Assembly (NCBI GenBank): GCA_028819255.1 | Contig: JAPPMB010000147.1 | Location: 144,031 to 208,030 of the forward strand | Length of the DNA: 64,000 nt | Source of the DNA: Bryobacterales bacterium | GTDB lineage: Bacteria; Acidobacteriota; Terriglobia; Bryobacterales; UBA6623 | Reading direction: 5' to 3' | Shown here: positions 7,870-17,379 of the stretch, one piece after another | How positions within the stretch are numbered: the stretch's first letter is position 1 | Layout of the letters: each line of letters opens with the position of its first letter | Notes under the pieces: model-generated | The model's database searches: none | What the model saw: the letters and a program-made list of their open reading frames with translations, nothing else | Told to the model about the DNA's origin: nothing | Position numbers and translations under genes: made by a program

Positions 7870-10092
7870 TCACGGTTTCTCCAGGTCTCCCGGCGGGGCC
7901 TCTGGGCGCACGCCGTCCGAAGGTGGTCGGCCTTTACGACGGTGGCTGGCACGATACGCCTGGGCAGGATGATTGGGTGTGTCCGGGTACCTGCGGACCA
8001 GCCTTCCCGCGTCGACCATCGGGCCCAAGTGTCTGCTGGTGAGGTTTCGTCGTCTTAAGTGTAGGAGTTTGGCGATCCGGGATGGAGTGGTCCAGTCGCG
8101 CGTCCGGCAAATCGCTTGAATGACTTCACGGACACGCTCCTTGCGCGGACGGACTCCGAGGCGCTCGATCGCAACCTGAACATCCCTGGGGAGCTCCCCT
8201 CGATCCGGCGGCGGCTCCCCTCGATGCGCCGCGAACTCCCCTCGATCCGGCGGCGGCTCCCCTCGATGGTTCTTCGGTGACCCGGGCGGGGCATGCGAGC
8301 GCGTGCCGTCGGAAGGTGGCCGCTCTGAACCGCGGTGGCTGGCACGATACGCCTGGGCAGGATGATTGGGGGTGTCCGGGAATCTGCGGACCAGCTTTCC
8401 TGCGTCGACCATCGGGCCCAGGTGTCTGCTGGTGAGATTCCGCAGTCTGAAGTGCAGGAGTTTGGCGATCTGGGATGAAGTGGTCCAGTCGCGCGTCCGG
8501 CAAATCGCTTGAATGACTTCGCGGACACGCTCCTTGCGCGGACGGACTCCGAGGCGCTCAATCGCAACCTGAACATCCAAGGGGAGCTCCCCTCGATGCG
8601 CCTTGAGCTCCCCTCGATCCGTGTCGAACAGGGGCTTGACGATCCTGTCGGGGAGCGGGTTCGCGAGCGTGTAGAAGCTGTCAGCCTCGTGCGAGTGAAG
8701 CATCAGCAGCCCACGGTCCCGCAGGCCCCGCAGCAACCTACTTGCAGTCAGTGTGCCGAGGGCCGAGAGCGAACGCATCGTGGCGTTGTCCACCCTGCCT
8801 TGACGTCGAGCCTGGATCAACGCCCTGAGCTCCAGCCGGCTAAGTTCGACACTCTCGAGGCTCGATAGGAATTCGCGGTCGCCCACGGTCAGGTTCGGCG
8901 TGTTGCGCAGGGTCACCTTCAAGCTCTGGCCAACCGCCTCGATTTCGGGTGGAGGCAGGAACGCATCCTCCATCTCAGCGAACATTCGCGGAACACCCTC
9001 ACCCTGATCCCGTGCGTAGCCGAGGTCCACGAGCACCCGGACGAGCCGGGGATTGCGGGTTCTGTGAACGCGATTGAGGCTCAGCACCTCCTCCAGGGCG
9101 AGTCCCCCGACCAGGGCTCCACTGCTGACCACCTCCATGCGATTCTCGAACAGCCAGATCTCCGTACCTGCCCCTTCAATGCCGTAGTCGCGATGCTCGA
9201 CGGCATTGAGCACAGCCTCACGCCACGAGAATCCGGGATATTCCGAGGTCGCGCGAAAGCGGCCGTCCACCATCCTGCTTGGCCGTCGAAGAATGGCTTC
9301 GACGACAGCCCGCGACTCGTCCAGAACCCCAGGCAAGTGACTCTCGATCCGCGGAAGCTCCTCCACGTTGTATTCCGCACCCGTCTTGCGCTCTCTTCCG
9401 ATCACCCGGAATACGCGGATTCCCGCGTTCGGGTGATCCGGCCCCAGGCGCGAAAAGAGCAGTTCCGCAGCCCGCCGGAGCACGATTCCCTTTCCGCGAC
9501 GGTCTGCCAGCTTCCGCTTGAGGAGATACTCCTCATCTGTCCAGTCCGCCAGCCCGGCTCTGGAACGAGCCCGCGCCAGAAGCCGCCTGTCCAGGTCCTT
9601 CAGACCGAAACGGGACGGCCTGCTCTCCCAGCTCTCGTACATGTTCTGACGCTTCAAGGCCCGGATCTGGGTCTCGCGGACGCGGACTGTCTGGTCGCCT
9701 ACACGCAGCGGGAATCCGTTGCCGACCACCATCACCGGCGTATTCGAGACCGTCACGTCAAAGACGATCAGCTGTTCGCCACCGCTTGGAACCAGGAAGC
9801 CGTCGGGCTGCCGAGGATTGAGCCGCGCACCCGGTGTTTTCAGAACTGACCGCAGGGCCGGCTCCGGCAAGCTGTGGCCGGAAACGGCCCCGTCGTCCTC
9901 GATGCCCAGAATCAGCACGCCACCCTCGGCATTTGCGAACGCCGCCACGCATTCGGCGACCTGGTCCCGCACCTGGCGGCGGTCTCTGGGGCGCTTCCGG
10001 CCGGGAGGCCCCTCGAACATGGACTTGCGCTCGAAATGCTGGCCTTCATCCTGTTTCAGAAACCCCGCAGGATCGAATCGAAGGCGTTTCAT
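7870..10092 (-). CDS. AlbA/Schlafen-type ATP-binding protein (COG2865) with duplicated C-terminal domain
   Basis: The protein has about 740 residues. It begins with an AlbA_2/Schlafen AAA_4-type domain (about 10-120; GQHFERKS, then FANAEGGVLILGIEDDG). A GHKL-type ATPase C-terminal part follows (about 275-380; FSWREAVLNAVEHRDY, then ENRMEVVSSGAL). A winged-helix-like region comes next (SLSALGTLTASRLLRGLRDR). The tail contains two near-identical blocks of about 110 residues (VQVAIERLGVRPRKERVREV, ending PNHPAQAYRAS), joined by a seven-residue RGExxx[D/H] repeat. Family members are putative transcriptional regulators or helicase-like proteins, and some sit in defence islands; no function is assigned here. 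Start codon is ambiguous: ATG at 10092, ATG at 10113 and GTG at 10143 are all in frame and none has a clear ribosome site. Confidence 0.8.
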   Translation of the reverse strand: MKRLRFDPAGFLKQDEGQHFERKSMFEGPPGRKRPRDRRQVRDQVAECVAAFANAEGGVLILGIEDDGAVSGHSLPEPALRSVLKTPGARLNPRQPDGFLVPSGGEQLIVFDVTVSNTPVMVVGNGFPLRVGDQTVRVRETQIRALKRQNMYESWESRPSRFGLKDLDRRLLARARSRAGLADWTDEEYLLKRKLADRRGKGIVLRRAAELLFSRLGPDHPNAGIRVFRVIGRERKTGAEYNVEELPRIESHLPGVLDESRAVVEAILRRPSRMVDGRFRATSEYPGFSWREAVLNAVEHRDYGIEGAGTEIWLFENRMEVVSSGALVGGLALEEVLSLNRVHRTRNPRLVRVLVDLGYARDQGEGVPRMFAEMEDAFLPPPEIEAVGQSLKVTLRNTPNLTVGDREFLSSLESVELSRLELRALIQARRQGRVDNATMRSLSALGTLTASRLLRGLRDRGLLMLHSHEADSFYTLANPLPDRIVKPLFDTDRGELKAHRGELPLDVQVAIERLGVRPRKERVREVIQAICRTRDWTTSSQIAKLLHFRLRNLTSRHLGPMVDAGKLVRRFPDTPNHPAQAYRASHRGSERPPSDGTRSHAPPGSPKNHRGEPPPDRGEFAAHRGEPPPDRGELPRDVQVAIERLGVRPRKERVREVIQAICRTRDWTTPSRIAKLLHLRRRNLTSRHLGPMVDAGRLVRRYPDTPNHPAQAYRASHRRKGRPPSDGVRPEAPPGDLEKP
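7873..8592 (-). repeat. Tandem in-frame duplication of 393-bp period, with a 21-bp minisatellite linker
   Basis: Blocks 8266-8592 and 7873-8199 repeat at an offset of 393 bp (131 codons) with only scattered substitutions, for example the shared GCGCGTCCGGCAAATCGCTT at 8491 and 8098. Between them a 21-bp unit encoding RGEPPPD, RGEFAAH, RGEPPPD and RGELPRD is repeated four times. A shorter pair (RGELKAH, RGELPLD) precedes the first block. Reading frame is kept throughout. Confidence 0.9.
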
Positions 10093-10735
10093 GCAATCCG
10101 TGAACCGTACCATCCGTCCGGCCCCGGTGTCCTTTGGGAGCACCCGATCGCATCCGAACAGGCCAACGTGCCGGCTGGCTTGGGACTCAAGATAGCGGAT
10201 GGGGTCGATGCAGTCAGTGATCCGGAGTCTGACGCGCAGATGGTCGAGGCCCGGTGCGGGTCAGCCAGCGCGGTCGATCTGGGCTCGAACGGATGCAAGT
10301 CACCCCAAAATGCGCAAGGCCCGATGGTGACGAAGCGGTGGCTTTTCGCGGGCCGAAGCCGATAGTGTGGCCCGCGCTCTCCCGGTGCCGCCGAGAGCGC
10401 CCGCGTTTTCTTCCGGCCTGACGCGGTTGCAGTCCCACCGGACACCGGCATGATTCCCGCGCGTCGCGACGCGCCCGGGAGGGCCGCGCTCCGGCTGCGA
10501 CACCAGAGACATGGCCCGGTTGGGCCTGGACCGCCAGCAACCCGAGGGATCTGTGGCCGATTCGGGACATCCGCCACCTGACACGCCGGCGCAAGCCTGG
10601 CCCAGCGCTCGCGAGCCGTACAGTCAGACGCAGAATCGGACCGAGCCTCCGACGGTCTGGCGTCCGAGCGGTCCATGCGCCCCGATCCCCTGTGTTACGC
10701 TATCTGGCCAAAGACCCCCGGGGAGGTGGGTCCGG
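10093..10735. other. Intergenic region, no gene seen
   Basis: About 640 bp lie between the divergently transcribed COG2865 gene and the MFS gene. Open frames here have no recognisable motifs or ribosome sites, and I see no transposase or RNA gene. Confidence 0.5.
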
Positions 10736-11992
10736 ATGAATAGAAACCGTCTCTTCGTAGCGAGTTGCATAGCCCTCGTCACGACCTCGATGTTCTTCTC
10801 CATTCGAGGCGATGCGGCCGACGCTCTCAGCAACGACTTCCAGCTCACCAATGAGCAGCTCGGCTTCATCTTCCAGCCCGCGTTCTACGGATTCACCGTC
10901 TCGATTCTCATCGGCGGTTCGCTCGTCGATCTGTTCGGGATGCGCCGGCTGCTCACGATCTCCGGGCTGTTCTACATCTTCGGGATCCTGGCGATCGTGC
11001 TCGTGCCGTTCCCGGGCGGCCCGGTCGCTTCGATCTTCGGCAACCCCGTTACGGTCACGCTCTGGCTCGCCATGCTTGCTCTTGGACTGGCCCAGGGGCT
11101 CGTCGAGGGGGTGATCAACCCGCTCTGCTCGACGCTCTACCCGGAGGACAAGACGCACCGCATGAACGTGCTGCACGCGTGGTGGCCGGGCGGCCTGATC
11201 GTCGGCGGACTGCTGGCCTACTTCATCTCCGTGGCCATGGGGCTGGGCCCCTCGGCCAGCCCGGAGACAGCGACCCTGGGCTGGCGGGTGAAGCTCATGA
11301 CGATTCCAGTGGTTGCCCTCGCCTACCTGCTCATGATTCGCGGCCAGGTGTTTCCCGCCACCGAACGGGTCGCCGCCGGCGTCAGCAACCGTGACATGTT
11401 CCGCGAGCTGCTGCGCCCCTCGTTCATCGCCCTCTGGGTCTGCATGTGGCTGACCTCAGCTTCCGAACTCGGACCGGACCAGTGGGTGCCGTCGCTGATC
11501 ACGAACCTGACCGGCGGCATGCCCGGCATCCTGATCCTGGTGTACACGGCGGGCATCATGTTCGTCCTGCGCTTCTTCGGCGGTCCGCTCGCCCACAAGT
11601 TCTCCCCGTTCGGCCTGATGACGATTGCCGCGGTCCTGACGGCGGCCGGCCTGTACTCCCTGGGCTCCGTCAGCACGATGGCCGGCGCGTTCGCGGCCGC
11701 CACCATCTTCGGAGTCGGGAAGACGTACTTCTGGCCGGTGATGCTGGGCGTCACCTCCGAGCGGTTCCCGAAGGGCGGCCCTGTCGCGCTCGCAGTCATG
11801 GGCGGCACCGGCGTGTTCTCGAGCGGCACCGTGGTGCCGATCATGGGCAGGCTGTACGACCGGTTCGGTCCGGCGGCAACCTTCAAGTACGTCGCCTCGC
11901 TGCCGGTCGTGCTGGTCGTGCTGTTCGGGATGTTCTTCCTGCACTTCCGGCGCATGGGCGGCTACAAGCCCGAGCAGATCTCGGCTGACTGA
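10736..11992 (+). CDS. MFS transporter
   Basis: This 418-residue inner-membrane protein has about twelve hydrophobic segments in two six-helix halves, as expected for the major facilitator superfamily. The loop after helix 2 reads GGSLVDLFGMRRLL (family motif A, GxLxDrxGrr). The second-half equivalent is RFFGGPLAHKFSPFGLM. The ATG at 10736 follows GGGGAGGTGGG at a good distance. N-terminal FSIRGDAADALSNDFQLTNE, with acidic residues in helix 1, is typical of sugar or organic-acid symporters, but the substrate is not predictable. It lies 12 bp upstream of the hemerythrin gene, so they may be cotranscribed. Confidence 0.85.
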   Translation: MNRNRLFVASCIALVTTSMFFSIRGDAADALSNDFQLTNEQLGFIFQPAFYGFTVSILIGGSLVDLFGMRRLLTISGLFYIFGILAIVLVPFPGGPVASIFGNPVTVTLWLAMLALGLAQGLVEGVINPLCSTLYPEDKTHRMNVLHAWWPGGLIVGGLLAYFISVAMGLGPSASPETATLGWRVKLMTIPVVALAYLLMIRGQVFPATERVAAGVSNRDMFRELLRPSFIALWVCMWLTSASELGPDQWVPSLITNLTGGMPGILILVYTAGIMFVLRFFGGPLAHKFSPFGLMTIAAVLTAAGLYSLGSVSTMAGAFAAATIFGVGKTYFWPVMLGVTSERFPKGGPVALAVMGGTGVFSSGTVVPIMGRLYDRFGPAATFKYVASLPVVLVVLFGMFFLHFRRMGGYKPEQISAD

Positions 11993-12004
11993 CAGGCTGG
12001 GCGG

Positions 12005-12505
12005 GTGAAACGGCACGCGGCCTTGGTGCCGCTCTCCCGCCAGCACCACGATGCCTTGGCACTGGGTGTGTTCATTCAGCGCGGCCTGCGCGACGGCGCC
12101 GGACCCCGGGCAGCCGAGCGCCTGCGCAGGCAGGCGCTCGATGTCTGGAACCTCGAACTGAGCGGACACTTCGAGGTGGAGGAGACGGTCCTGTTCCCCG
12201 CGGCCCGCCAGGCGGTTCCCGAGCCGGAGACCGTGGACCGCCTGCTCCGCGAGCACGACGGGATCCGGGAGGCGTTCTCCGCCCTGGAGCACGCCGGGCC
12301 GGGCAAGCTGGAGTCCAGCCTGCAGGTCCTGCGCGAGCGCCTGGTGGACCACATCCGGTTCGAGGAGCGCGTCGTGTTTGAGGCCCTGCAGGAATCGATG
12401 GCCGAACAGGCTCTTGCGGCACTGGGTCTGGAGATCGACGCGGCGCTGCCGCGGCTGTGCGTCCGCCTGGGCAGCGCTGCCGCGGCTCCGCGGGCCGGAA
12501 GCTGA
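12005..12505 (+). CDS. Hemerythrin HHE-domain protein
   Basis: This 166-residue four-helix protein has the diiron ligand pattern of hemerythrins: RQHHDAL (helix 1), HFEVEETVLFP (helix 2), REHDGIREAF (helix 3) and HIRFEERVVFEAL (helix 4). Such cytoplasmic proteins bind oxygen or NO or buffer iron; which applies here cannot be told. It starts with GTG at 12005, just after the MFS gene, and its stop abuts the stop of the convergent plsX (TGATCA at 12503-12508) with no room for a terminator between them. Confidence 0.85.
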   Translation: MKRHAALVPLSRQHHDALALGVFIQRGLRDGAGPRAAERLRRQALDVWNLELSGHFEVEETVLFPAARQAVPEPETVDRLLREHDGIREAFSALEHAGPGKLESSLQVLRERLVDHIRFEERVVFEALQESMAEQALAALGLEIDAALPRLCVRLGSAAAAPRAGS

Positions 12506-13534
12506 TCAGTTCCTGCCGAGGCCGTGTTCCAGGCTCTCCTGGATCTGGCGGTTGATGCCGCCCGTTTCGAAGTCGATCGCGACGCGGATAGCGTTCTTGA
12601 TGGCCTGCCGCGTCGAGCGCCCGTGGCAGATGATCACGCCGCCCCGCACGCCGAGCATGGGCGCCCCGCCGTACTCTTCGTAGTCGACTCGCTTCTTGAA
12701 TTCCTCGAACGCGCCCTTGGCGAGGCCGTAGCCGATCTGCCGCATCACTGTCGCCTCGAGGGACTCGATCAGAATCGTCTTGATCGTCGACACGAGCCCT
12801 TCGCTCACCTTCAGCGCTACATTGCCGACGAAGCCGTCGCACACGATCACGTCGGCCTCGCCGCTGAACAGGTCGCGACCCTCGACGTTCCCGATGAAGC
12901 GTACGGAGTCGCCCTTCAGCAGCGGCGTCGCCTCGCGCGTGAGCTCGTTGCCCTTCTGCTCCTCCTCCCCGATCGAGAGCAGGCCCACGCGCGGACGCTC
13001 GCAGCCGAACAGGACGCGGGCGTACACGTCGCCCATCATCGCGAACTGGAGCAGCATGCTGGGCGTGCAGTCCACGTTGGCCCCGACATCGAGAACCAGC
13101 GTCTGCCCTCCCTGGCTGGTCGGGAAGATCTGTGCGACCGCGGGGCGGTAGACGCCCGGGATGCGGCCCATGACCTGGAGGGCGGTGGCCATCACGGCGC
13201 CCGTGTTGCCGGCCGAGACCATGCCGACGGCGCGCCCGTCGATCACCTGCTGCGCCGCGGCCCTAATCGAGGTGTCCTTCTTGGACCGCAGGGCCGTGGC
13301 CGGGTTGTCGTCCATCGTCACCACGTCTTCCGCGTGGACGATCTCGATCTGGGCGCGCGCCGGGAAGTGCTTCCCGAGCTCGCTGCGGACCGCGTCCTCG
13401 CGCCCGACGAGCAGGATCTTGGCGCCGAACTCCTCGGCCGCCAACAGCGCCCCCTCGACCTCGGCTGCGGGTGCCGAGTCACCGCCCATGGCGTCGACCG
13501 CCACCGTCACACGCTGAGACACAGGAATTGGCAT
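12506..13534 (-). CDS. plsX: Phosphate acyltransferase PlsX
   Basis: PlsX converts acyl-ACP to acyl-phosphate, the first committed step of phospholipid synthesis in most bacteria; it is a peripheral membrane enzyme. Family landmarks are [13 protein letters not shown] at the N-terminus, [60 protein letters not shown] and the C-terminal [16 protein letters not shown]. Length is 342 residues, as usual. The ATG at 13534 directly abuts GGAGG, which is too close; a GTG four codons later (13522) may be the true start. It is the last gene of the yceD-rpmF-plsX operon, 16 bp after rpmF. Confidence 0.96.
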   Translation of the reverse strand: MPIPVSQRVTVAVDAMGGDSAPAAEVEGALLAAEEFGAKILLVGREDAVRSELGKHFPARAQIEIVHAEDVVTMDDNPATALRSKKDTSIRAAAQQVIDGRAVGMVSAGNTGAVMATALQVMGRIPGVYRPAVAQIFPTSQGGQTLVLDVGANVDCTPSMLLQFAMMGDVYARVLFGCERPRVGLLSIGEEEQKGNELTREATPLLKGDSVRFIGNVEGRDLFSGEADVIVCDGFVGNVALKVSEGLVSTIKTILIESLEATVMRQIGYGLAKGAFEEFKKRVDYEEYGGAPMLGVRGGVIICHGRSTRQAIKNAIRVAIDFETGGINRQIQESLEHGLGRN

Positions 13535-13550
13535 CCTCCGCGCGCCTATT

Positions 13551-13733
13551 CTATTCCGACTCGCCCTCGATGACTTCCCGCCCCTTGTAGTATCCGCAGT
13601 ACTTGCAGGCCCGGTGCGGCAGGATGACCGCCGAACATTCGGGGCAGATCGACCCCGCCGGCGCGACCAGTCGGTCGTGAGCCCGCCGCTTGCCCCTGCG
13701 GGCCCTCGAATGTCTGCGCTTTGGATTCGGCAT
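13551..13733 (-). CDS. rpmF: 50S ribosomal protein L32
   Basis: This 60-residue basic protein has the L32 start [19 protein letters not shown] and a zinc ribbon CPEC...CKYC (about residues 31-47). It is the middle gene of the conserved yceD-rpmF-plsX cluster, 27 bp after yceD. Two Cys pairs are retained, so this is the zinc-binding (C+) form. Confidence 0.97.
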   Translation of the reverse strand: MPNPKRRHSRARRGKRRAHDRLVAPAGSICPECSAVILPHRACKYCGYYKGREVIEGESE

Positions 13734-13760
13734 GATCCTATTGTCTATGAATCGCGTGCG

Positions 13761-14303
13761 TCAATGCACGGGGCGCAGCCGCCGCAGGGCGTCCCATCGC
13801 GGGTCGACGAATGTTTCGCGGCAGCTGCACGCGACCTCATTCCGATCGCCGCCGCAGACCGGGCAAAGGCCCTTGCAGTCGGGCTGGCACAGGCTGCGCG
13901 CCGGCAGCCAAAGGAGCAGCTGCTCGCGCACCACGTCCGGCAGGGCGACGCCGCCGCCCTCGTAGAAGCCCACCTCGGTCTGCTCCGCGCTGAGGGCGGC
14001 CTCGCCCCCCTCTTCGATCGCCGCCATCGGACGGAACAACAGGTCGAAGCCCCCGTCGAGGTCCCGGCTGAGCTCCTTCAGGCAGCGGTCGCAGTCATGG
14101 CGGACCGAGGCGCGAATCCTCCCTCGCACCCGGATCGACCGCACGCCGTCGCGGTCCAGCAGTTCCGCCAGTCCGGAAACCTCGGCCGGCCGCGCCACTC
14201 TCCAGGAATCCGAGAGGTCGAGCAGCGCCGGCCGCATCATGGATTCGAAGCGGAGCGGTTTCCGCTCCAGGGCAGCCGCCTCAATGTAGATTCCCCCGCC
14301 CAC
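13761..14303 (-). CDS. yceD: YceD/DUF177-family protein
   Basis: This 180-residue protein is of the DUF177 family, implicated in 23S rRNA accumulation and almost always encoded upstream of rpmF. Visible family motifs are HDCDRCLKELSRDLDGGFDL and the C-terminal LCQPDCKGLCPVCGGDRN. The longest frame begins with GTG at 14303 (MGGGIYIEAAALERKPLRFE); an internal ATG at 14240 is possible. It heads the rpmF-plsX operon and is divergent from the glucarate dehydratase gene, with about 100 bp between them. Confidence 0.9.
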   Translation of the reverse strand: MGGGIYIEAAALERKPLRFESMMRPALLDLSDSWRVARPAEVSGLAELLDRDGVRSIRVRGRIRASVRHDCDRCLKELSRDLDGGFDLLFRPMAAIEEGGEAALSAEQTEVGFYEGGGVALPDVVREQLLLWLPARSLCQPDCKGLCPVCGGDRNEVACSCRETFVDPRWDALRRLRPVH

Positions 14304-14403
14304 ACCGCAAGCGCTTCAGTCTAGCGACCGCGGGCGGCGGTTTGCAATCGGAGGAGCCGCTCGCAGCCCCGCGCGGGCCGGTTCCTACAATGGACTGACT
14401 CCG

Positions 14404-15705
14404 ATGAGGATCAAGGATCTGCGCGTGCATTCGATCGCGGTCGCCGACCCGCCCCTGCGCAGCTCCTACGGCCTGCACGCCCCGTACGCCCTCAGGAACA
14501 TCGTGGAGCTGGAGAGCGAGGACGGAATCGTCGGAATTGCCGAGACCTACGGCGGGGAGGGTCCGGCGGCTGCGCTGCGCGACGTCCGGGACCGGGTGGT
14601 CGGCGCGGACGCCTACCGGGTCACGGGCGACCTGCTGGATCTGGCGGAGGGCGAAGGCGGCGGAGCCGAACGGTCCCATGTGATGCGGACCCCGGGCGAG
14701 AATCCGCTCGACGCCGGCCCGCGCACGCATTCCGCGATCGAGACCGCCTGCCTGGACCTGATCGGCCGGAGCGTCGGCGTCCCGGTCTGCGACCTGCTCG
14801 GCGGCCGGGTCAGGAATGCCGTCCCGTTCTCCGCCTACGCGTTCTACAAGCACGCCGGCGGCGGCGGCGCCGGCCCCGACGTGCGCGAGGACCGGTACGG
14901 CGAGTGCCTCACGCCCGAATCCATCGTCCGCCAGGTCCGCTCGATGATGGAGGAGTACGGGTTCCGGGACATCAAGCTCAAGGGCGGCGTCCTTGATCCG
15001 GACGAGGAGATCGAGACCGTTCGTCAGCTGCGGGACGCGTTCGGTCCCGCCGTGCCCCTGCGCATCGATCCCAATTCCGCGTGGACGGTCGAGACATCCG
15101 TCGCGGTCGGCGTCGCCCTGCGGGAGGAGCTGGAGGGCGACGGCTATCTCGAGGACCCCGCGGAGGGGATCCGCGGCATGGCGGCCGTCCGCCGCGGGCT
15201 CCTGGAGCGTGGGATCGGCACGCCGCTCGCCAGCAATGTGGCGGTCACGTCCTTCGCCCACCTGCCGGAATCCATCGAGCGCGACGCCGTGCAGGTGGTG
15301 CTGTGCGACCACCACTTCTGGGGCGGCATGCGCCAGGTCCAGCACCTGGGCAAGCTGTGCCGGACCTTCGGCATCGGCCTCTCGATGCACTCGAACTCGC
15401 ACCTCGGAATCTCCCTGATGGCAATGGCGCACGTGGCCGCAGCCACGAAGAACCTCACCTACGCCTGTGACACGCACTATCCCTGGCAGTCGGCCGACGA
15501 GGTCGTCGACGGGGGCCGGCTGTCGTTCGAGGACGGCTCGATCCGCATCCCGGACAGGGGCGGGCTCGGCGTGGATCTGGACTACGACCAGCTTGCCCGG
15601 CTCAAGGAGCGCTACAGGAAGATTCCGTTCCGCAAGCGTGACGACGAGGCCGAGATGCGCAAGCACGTTGATCCGACGTGGCGTCGGGTCCTGCCGCGCT
15701 GGTAG
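14404..15705 (+). CDS. gudD: Glucarate dehydratase-like enolase-superfamily enzyme
   Basis: This 433-residue member of the enolase superfamily has the glucarate dehydratase signatures: DIKLKGGVL (KxK base), LRIDPNSAW and EDPAEG (metal ligands), ASNVAVTSFAHLP, DHHFWGG (Asp) and SMHSNSHLGISL (catalytic His). YACDTHYPWQ follows near the C-terminus. Glucarate dehydratases convert D-glucarate or L-idarate to 5-keto-4-deoxyglucarate in aldarate catabolism. The C-terminal half fits that family closely, but related acid-sugar dehydratases share it. It stands alone; no aldolase or transporter for the pathway is in the window. Confidence 0.85.
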   Translation: MRIKDLRVHSIAVADPPLRSSYGLHAPYALRNIVELESEDGIVGIAETYGGEGPAAALRDVRDRVVGADAYRVTGDLLDLAEGEGGGAERSHVMRTPGENPLDAGPRTHSAIETACLDLIGRSVGVPVCDLLGGRVRNAVPFSAYAFYKHAGGGGAGPDVREDRYGECLTPESIVRQVRSMMEEYGFRDIKLKGGVLDPDEEIETVRQLRDAFGPAVPLRIDPNSAWTVETSVAVGVALREELEGDGYLEDPAEGIRGMAAVRRGLLERGIGTPLASNVAVTSFAHLPESIERDAVQVVLCDHHFWGGMRQVQHLGKLCRTFGIGLSMHSNSHLGISLMAMAHVAAATKNLTYACDTHYPWQSADEVVDGGRLSFEDGSIRIPDRGGLGVDLDYDQLARLKERYRKIPFRKRDDEAEMRKHVDPTWRRVLPRW

Positions 15706-15791
15706 GAGATTGTGGTTCCGGCCCCCCCAATCCGGTTGCAATCCGCCCTGAGGGGGACTACGATCGGTAGCTACTGGAAGGAGGGATGGTC

Positions 15792-16244
15792 ATGACGAGA
15801 GCGTGCCGTCTAACAGTTCTGTTTTTTTCGCTGGCAACCGCGCTGGCGCTCGCGGTTCCACGGGTGACTTCCGTCGAGCCTGACGCCGTTGTTCCCGGGG
15901 GTTCCGCAGTCGCCAAGGGATCGGACCTCGGCAAGGGTTCCGTCGCCAGCCTGTACCTCACGGCCGGCGGAAGCGACGTCAAGGTCGAGATCACCGAGCA
16001 GTCCGCGGAAGCGATCTCTTTCAAGCTTCCCGACTCGACCGAGATGAAGCGCTACCGGCTGATGGTGCTCACGTCGGGAGCGGGGGCCGCCTATATGGAG
16101 CAGCCGATCGCCCTGGAGGTCGTCGACGAGGCGACCGCCAAGCAGCGTGCCGAGGAAGGCGAGGTGGAACTCGAGATTATCGAGGCCGAGCCCGCCGAGG
16201 AGGAAGAGGAAGAGCAGGGACGCAGGAGACGAAGGAACAGGTAG
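15792..16244 (+). CDS. Exported protein with IPT/TIG-like fold and charged tail
   Basis: This 150-residue secreted protein has a signal peptide (MTRACRLTVLFFSLATALAL). A single beta-rich domain follows, starting PRVTSVEPDAVVPGGSAVAK; the PxVxSVxPxxxxPGxxV pattern resembles IPT/TIG immunoglobulin-like folds. Then comes an acidic Glu run and a basic Arg-rich end (about 130-150). The start is ATG 15792, because AAGGAGGG (15778-15785) is seven bases from it and abuts the in-frame ATG at 15786. Function unknown. Confidence 0.75.
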   Translation: MTRACRLTVLFFSLATALALAVPRVTSVEPDAVVPGGSAVAKGSDLGKGSVASLYLTAGGSDVKVEITEQSAEAISFKLPDSTEMKRYRLMVLTSGAGAAYMEQPIALEVVDEATAKQRAEEGEVELEIIEAEPAEEEEEEQGRRRRRNR

Positions 16245-16275
16245 GCGACTCTCCCGAGTCTGTGCGTCGGTGGCG

Positions 16276-17349
16276 CTATACGGCGTCGTCGGCCCCCACT
16301 GCGGCTGCGATGCGCCCCAGCGCCCATCGGGCGTGCTCCCTGACCACTGCATACTCCGACCGCGCCAGCCGCTGCAGTGCGGGCCTGAATCCGGGGTCGG
16401 CGCTGTTGCCCATGGCCACCGCCACATTGCGCAGGAAACCGGTGTAGCGGCTCCGCTCGATGGGCGTGCCTGCGTACCTCTCGTCGAATTCCTCCTCGCT
16501 CAGGCCCGCCGCCTCGCTGAGTCGCGGCCGGGCATGGCTGGGCCCGAAGGCGGGGTCGTCCGTCACCGCCGCGCGACGGGGGCTGTTCCAGGGACAGACG
16601 TCCTGGCAGATGTCGCAGCCGAAGAGGTGCTGGCCGACGCTCTCGCGGTGTTCCTCGGGAATAGGGCCGCGCAGTTCGATCGTCCAGTACGAGATGCACC
16701 TTCGCGAGTCGAGCGCGTGCGAGGGGCCCTCCCCGATTTCGACGAGTGCGTCTGTGGGGCAGGCGTCGATGCAGCGCCGGCAGGTCCCGCAGCGGAAGGG
16801 GGCGGGGTCGTCGGGCGGCAGGTCCAGCGACGTGAGGATCTCGCCGAGGAAGTACCACGAGCCGAGCCGCTCGTCGATCAGGCAGGTGTTCCTGCCGATC
16901 CAGCCGAGTCCGGCCCGGCTGGCGTACGCCCTTTCCAGCAGGGGCGACGTGTCCACGCAGACCTTGCAGCGGACATCGAGTCCGTAGCGTGAGCGGATCC
17001 AGTCCGCAAGCGACCGGAGCCTTTCCCCGAGCACCCCGTGGTAGTCCTCGCCCCAGGCGTAGCGCGACACCCACCCCTCCAGGTCCGGCTCGAATTCGGT
17101 CGAGTAGGGCTCGGGCGTGTTGTAGACCAGGCCCACGCAGATCACCGAGCGGGCCGACGGCATCAGCGTCCGGGAGTCGCCGCGCATCTCGCCCCGCCGC
17201 CCTTCGAGGTAAGCCATCCGGCCGTGGAATCCCCGGCGCAGCCATTCCGGGTAGAAGGCTGCCTCCGGCGTGGGTCCGGCCGGCGCCACCCCGACCAGAT
17301 CGAACCCGAGTTCGCGGGCGCGGGCCTTGATCGGACCGGAGTCTGGCAA
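16276..17349 (-). CDS. queG: Epoxyqueuosine reductase QueG
   Basis: QueG reduces epoxyqueuosine to queuosine in tRNA wobble positions, using cobalamin and two 4Fe-4S clusters. The ferredoxin-like cysteines are at CGTCRRCIDACPTDA and CDICQDVCPWN. Family sequences SRYAWGEDYHGVLGERLRSL, GRNTCLIDERLGSWYFLGEI and RCISYWTIELRGPIP are clear, and a HEAT-like C-terminus follows. The start is uncertain. TTG at 17349 with AGGGAGG upstream gives 357 residues, but the frame stays open upstream through an abnormal homopolymer stretch that makes the true 5' end unreadable. Confidence 0.92.
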   Translation of the reverse strand: MPDSGPIKARARELGFDLVGVAPAGPTPEAAFYPEWLRRGFHGRMAYLEGRRGEMRGDSRTLMPSARSVICVGLVYNTPEPYSTEFEPDLEGWVSRYAWGEDYHGVLGERLRSLADWIRSRYGLDVRCKVCVDTSPLLERAYASRAGLGWIGRNTCLIDERLGSWYFLGEILTSLDLPPDDPAPFRCGTCRRCIDACPTDALVEIGEGPSHALDSRRCISYWTIELRGPIPEEHRESVGQHLFGCDICQDVCPWNSPRRAAVTDDPAFGPSHARPRLSEAAGLSEEEFDERYAGTPIERSRYTGFLRNVAVAMGNSADPGFRPALQRLARSEYAVVREHARWALGRIAAAVGADDAV

Positions 17350-17379
17350 CTTGGTTCTCGGCCTCCCTGGCCGTTGGGC

